From positions 1-45,050 of the forward strand of contig NZ_JAHLQH010000020.1 in the NCBI RefSeq assembly GCF_018918325.1: DNA of 45,050 bases, read 5' to 3'. Both the position numbers and the translations under genes were made by a program. This document shows, piece after piece, positions 41,923 through 45,050 of this stretch. The notes beneath the pieces are model-generated. The model saw only the letters and a list, made by a program, of their open reading frames with translations, did not search any database and had not been told where the DNA came from. This DNA is from Clostridium sp. MSJ-8. Lineage in GTDB: Bacteria; Bacillota; Clostridia; Clostridiales; Clostridiaceae. How positions within the stretch are numbered: the stretch's first letter is position 1; each line of letters opens with the position of its first letter.

Positions 41923-44508
41923 ATGAATGTTGAAAAAATGACACTTAGAGTACAGCAAGCTTTAAATGAAGCTAATTTAACTGCTGTTAGAAATAATCAT
42001 CAACAAATAGACGTAATACATTTATTTTCAGCTTTAGTAGAACAAGAAGATGGTTTGATTCCGAATATATTTAGTAAAATGGGAGTAGATATTAAAGGGT
42101 TAAAAAATACCATTAATAATAAATTACAAGCAATGCCTAAAGTATTAGGAGATGCAGCAGGAAGTTCTAGTATGTATATTACTAGAAATGTAGATGAAGT
42201 ATTAGTAAAAGCAGAAGAAATAGCAGACAAGTTTGAAGATTCATATGTATCAGTAGAACACTTGATGTTAGCAATAATGAAAAAAGCTAATAGTTCAGAC
42301 GTTAAGGAAATATTAAAACAATATAATATTACTGAAAAGAATTTTATGGAAGTTCTTAAAGCAGTAAGAGGGAGTCAAAAAGTAGAAACTAATGATCCAG
42401 AAGGAACTTATGAAGCATTAGCTAAATACGGAACTAACTTAGTTGAACTTGCTAAAAAACATAAGTTAGATCCAGTTATAGGCAGAGATGAAGAGATAAG
42501 AAGAACAGTTAGAATTTTATCAAGGAGAACTAAGAATAATCCAGTACTTATAGGTGAACCTGGTGTAGGTAAAACTGCAATTGTTGAAGGATTGGCAGAG
42601 AGAATAGTAAGAGGAGATGTTCCTGAAGGTCTAAAAGACAAAATAATATTCTCTTTAGATATGGGATCACTTATAGCAGGTGCTAAATATCGAGGTGAAT
42701 TTGAAGAAAGATTAAAAGCTGTATTAAAGGAAGTACAAAATAGTGAAGGTAAGATTATATTATTTATAGATGAAATTCACACTATTGTAGGAGCAGGTAA
42801 AACTGAAGGTGCAATGGATGCAGGTAACTTAATAAAACCTTTGCTTGCAAGAGGTGAATTACATTGTATAGGTGCAACTACATTTGATGAGTATAGACAA
42901 TACATTGAGAAGGATAAAGCTCTAGAAAGAAGATTTCAAACTGTAGTAGTTGATGAACCAACAGTTGAAGATACAATTTCTATTTTGAGAGGATTAAAAG
43001 AAAAATTTGAAATACATCATGGAATAAGAATTCACGATTCTGCAATTGTGTCTGCAGCTAAGTTATCAGATAGATATATTCAAGATAGATATTTACCAGA
43101 TAAAGCTATTGATTTAATTGATGAAGCAGGTGCTATGATTAGATCAGAGATAGATTCATTACCTACAGAATTAGATGCTGTTCGTAGAAAAGTATTTATG
43201 TTAGAAACAGAAAAAGAAGCACTAGAGAAAGAAAATGATGATGCATCTAAGAAAAGGTTAGAGGATTTATCAAAAGAATTAGCAGAATTAAAAGAAAAAA
43301 ATGATGAAATGACTGCTAAATATGAAAAAGAAAAAGAGCATATTACTGATATAAGAACATTAAAGAAAAGGTTAGATGAAGCTAGAGGAGAATTAGAAAA
43401 ATACGAAAGAGCTTATGATTATAACAAAGTTGCAGAAATTCGTTATTCTTTGATTCCTAGCATAGAACAAGAAATAGAAGCAAAGGAAGCTGAAGTAAAA
43501 GACAATTATGAAGGTGCATTATTAAAAGAAGAGGTAACTGAAGAAGAAATATCTGAAGTATTATCTAAATGGACTGGAATACCTGTTTCAAGATTAATGG
43601 AAGGTGAAAGAGAAAAATTATTAAGACTTGATGAAGAACTTAAGCATAGAGTAATAGGTCAGGAATCAGCGGTAGAAGCTGTAAGTAGTGCTATTCTTAG
43701 AGCTAGAGCAGGTCTTAAAGATGAAAACAAACCTATAGGATCATTTATTTTCTTAGGACCTACTGGAGTTGGTAAGACAGAACTTGCAAAGACATTGGCT
43801 AGAACTTTATTTGATAGTGAAGATGCTATGATAAGAATTGATATGTCTGAATATATGGAGAAACATGCAGTGTCTAGATTAGTTGGAGCTCCTCCAGGAT
43901 ATGTAGGATATGAACAAGGTGGTCAGTTAACAGAAGCAGTTAGAAGAAAACCATATAGTGTAATTTTATTTGATGAAATTGAAAAAGCTCATGAAGATGT
44001 ATTTAATATGTTCTTACAGATATTAGATGATGGTAGATTGACAGACAATAAAGGTAAAACAGTTGATTTTAAGAATACTATAATTATTATGACTTCTAAT
44101 ATTGGATCTCAATATATTCTTGAGAACAATGATAATAGTAAGGATATGGTAATGCAAGCTTTAAGAAGTAAATTTAAACCTGAATTCTTGAACAGAGTAG
44201 ATGATATAATAATGTTCAATTCATTAGGTGAAGATGGTATAAAGAAGATTATAGATATATTCTTACAAGATGTTAAATCTAGATTAACAGATAAGAATAT
44301 AGACTTAGAAGTATCAGATAAGGCAAAAACTATGATGGCAAGAGAAGGATATGATCCTGTATATGGTGCAAGACCTTTGAAGAGATATATTCAAAATAGC
44401 ATAGAAAATACTCTTGCAAGAATGATAATAAAAGGTACAGTAGGATATGGTGATACAGCTTATTGTGACGTAGATGATAATGGTGAACTTATAATAACAA
44501 AAAAATAA
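41923..44508 (+). CDS. clpB: ATP-dependent disaggregase ClpB
   Basis: An 861-residue Hsp100 chaperone that extracts proteins from aggregates with DnaK. It has an N-terminal Clp_N double repeat (1-145), then AAA+ domain 1 with Walker [10 protein letters not shown] near residue 210 and Walker [11 protein letters not shown] coiled-coil middle domain spans roughly 400-530 (Glu/Lys-rich), which distinguishes ClpB from ClpA/ClpC. AAA+ domain 2 has GPTGVGKTE near 612 and [11 protein letters not shown]. The pore loops YRGEF and GYVGYEQGG are present. The length is standard and no ClpP-binding IGF loop is expected. The ribosome site is AAGGAGG. It is monocistronic, controlled by the CtsR site upstream. 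Confidence 0.97.
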   Translation: MNVEKMTLRVQQALNEANLTAVRNNHQQIDVIHLFSALVEQEDGLIPNIFSKMGVDIKGLKNTINNKLQAMPKVLGDAAGSSSMYITRNVDEVLVKAEEIADKFEDSYVSVEHLMLAIMKKANSSDVKEILKQYNITEKNFMEVLKAVRGSQKVETNDPEGTYEALAKYGTNLVELAKKHKLDPVIGRDEEIRRTVRILSRRTKNNPVLIGEPGVGKTAIVEGLAERIVRGDVPEGLKDKIIFSLDMGSLIAGAKYRGEFEERLKAVLKEVQNSEGKIILFIDEIHTIVGAGKTEGAMDAGNLIKPLLARGELHCIGATTFDEYRQYIEKDKALERRFQTVVVDEPTVEDTISILRGLKEKFEIHHGIRIHDSAIVSAAKLSDRYIQDRYLPDKAIDLIDEAGAMIRSEIDSLPTELDAVRRKVFMLETEKEALEKENDDASKKRLEDLSKELAELKEKNDEMTAKYEKEKEHITDIRTLKKRLDEARGELEKYERAYDYNKVAEIRYSLIPSIEQEIEAKEAEVKDNYEGALLKEEVTEEEISEVLSKWTGIPVSRLMEGEREKLLRLDEELKHRVIGQESAVEAVSSAILRARAGLKDENKPIGSFIFLGPTGVGKTELAKTLARTLFDSEDAMIRIDMSEYMEKHAVSRLVGAPPGYVGYEQGGQLTEAVRRKPYSVILFDEIEKAHEDVFNMFLQILDDGRLTDNKGKTVDFKNTIIIMTSNIGSQYILENNDNSKDMVMQALRSKFKPEFLNRVDDIIMFNSLGEDGIKKIIDIFLQDVKSRLTDKNIDLEVSDKAKTMMAREGYDPVYGARPLKRYIQNSIENTLARMIIKGTVGYGDTAYCDVDDNGELIITKK

Positions 44509-44520
44509 TTAGATAAAAGA

Positions 44521-44573
44521 AAAGGGCTTGTCGCATTAGTAGTTAAAAACTGCTAGCGACAAACCCTTTTTTT
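44521..44573 (+). terminator. Terminator of clpB
   Basis: A long stem: AAAGGG (44521-44526) with CCCTTT (44564-44569), TTGTCGC (44528-44534) with GCGACAA (44556-44562), plus an inner AGTAGT/ACTGCT part, then seven T. Confidence 0.93.
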
Positions 44574-44892
44574 ATGTCTTAAATTAATTATTTATAAATA
44601 AACTTAATCTTTGCCGCTAAATAAAAGCTATATAATTTGACATAAATTACAAAAACATATATTATATGAAAGAATGTACAAAAAGGTTGTATAAAATTTG
44701 AATATAAACAAATTTTTATATAATAATAAGTAAATATGGAAGATAAATATATGTTTAATAAACTAAAAAAGGTATTATGTTTAATGATATTAATTTCTAA
44801 TACTGATATAAAGAAAGTATTAAATCTTTTGAATTATTATAATATATAAAAACAGAAAGAATGATTATATGCAGATATTAAGGAGGGGGATT
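44574..44892. other. AT-rich spacer downstream of clpB
   Basis: No convincing gene. A frame at 44736-44849 (37 codons; ATG 44751 inside it has GGAAG 8 nt upstream, giving a 32-residue Leu/Lys-rich peptide) is possible but unsupported otherwise. TATAAT boxes occur at 44719-44724 and 44838-44843 without good -35 partners. Confidence 0.4.
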
Positions 44893-44934
44893 ATGAAAAA
44901 AAGCTATTGGATTGTGTATGGATTTCTTAATTGA
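44893..44934 (+). CDS. Very short reading frame with strong ribosome site
   Basis: Thirteen residues, MKKSYWIVYGFLN, behind AGGAGGGGG (44881-44889). The stop codon lies in the left arm of a 9-bp hairpin. It may be a leader peptide for the gene beyond the window, or the broken start of a membrane protein. Only the ribosome site argues that it is translated. Confidence 0.35.
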   Translation: MKKSYWIVYGFLN

Positions 44935-44954
44935 GCAAATTTCATATTTGCTCA
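44932..44954 (+). repeat. 9-bp hairpin after the short frame
   Basis: TGAGCAAAT (44932-44940) pairs perfectly with ATTTGCTCA (44946-44954) around the loop TTCAT. No T run follows directly, so it is not a standard terminator; a translational or attenuation structure is possible. Confidence 0.6.
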
Positions 44955-45004
44955 TCGGCTAAATATCTAGTTTTTATTTTAAATAAAAAGGAAGATCACC
45001 CCAA

Positions 45005-45049
45005 ATGTTGAATAAAATAAATAACAACAATCCACAACAAAAGGAGTGA
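45005..45049 (+). CDS. Second very short reading frame at the window edge
   Basis: Fourteen residues, MLNKINNNNPQQKE. The A-rich AAAAAGGA upstream is a weak ribosome site. Its last codons include AAAAGGAGTGAT, which looks like the ribosome site of a gene starting just past the window, so this frame may be a chance ORF or a coupled leader. Confidence 0.25.
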   Translation: MLNKINNNNPQQKE

Positions 45050-45050
45050 T

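Overview
The window looks like chromosome of a low-GC Firmicute, most likely a Clostridium sensu stricto species. The DNA is very AT-rich, codons end in A or T, Shine-Dalgarno sites are strong (AGGAGG or AAAGGTGAT), and starts include TTG and GTG. Most genes are ordinary clostridial housekeeping or saccharolytic genes: an NAD-type glutamate dehydrogenase, glutamate synthase, three GH13 amylolytic enzymes, methionine transport and ClpB. I cannot name the species.

The striking part is the left end (1-6274). Just after the right end of an IS3-family element lies a complete eight-gene cluster for a thiazole/oxazole-modified microcin of the streptolysin S family. The order is precursor peptide, terminator, ABC ATPase, ABC permease, small two-TM protein, SagB-type dehydrogenase, SagC-type E1-like protein, YcaO cyclodehydratase, CAAX-type protease. 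This is the order of the Listeria listeriolysin S island (llsA-G-H-X-B-Y-D-P), not that of streptolysin S or clostridiolysin S (sagA-B-C-D-E-F-GHI). The precursor also resembles LlsA (MNYA, then an almost pure Cys/Ser/Thr core). The core is encoded by a perfect five-copy hexanucleotide repeat. The small ABC exporter presumably secretes the product and LlsP presumably trims the leader.

Right of the cluster: gdhA (minus strand), a cell-wall amidase, a formate/nitrite-type channel, an L7/L12-like membrane protein and a cytoplasmic alpha-amylase (6.4-11.7 kb). Then come gltB-gltD, a Cys-rich small protein, AhpC, a second GH13 enzyme and a large secreted multidomain amylopullulanase with a wall-anchor-like tail (11.9-25.0 kb), then tRNA-Gln(CUG), a lipoprotein, a CNNM/CorC protein and an unknown membrane protein (25.1-28.1 kb). 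A divergent module follows, with VTC-domain and DUF4956 genes leftward and a Cthe_2159-like beta-helix lipoprotein rightward (28.3-32.3 kb). Next are metN-metI-metQ (32.8-35.2 kb), an HD-GYP/DUF1232/RNase H group (35.3-38.9 kb), two tandem HTH-TPR regulators (39.1-41.7 kb) and clpB behind a textbook CtsR operator (41.8-44.5 kb). The right end holds only very short reading frames.

Intergenic DNA carries several long AT-rich palindromes (about 6.3, 20.6, 28.1 and 32.5 kb). Two of them are clearly related and keep their pairing through compensatory changes. They probably act as terminators and may be a small repeat family.
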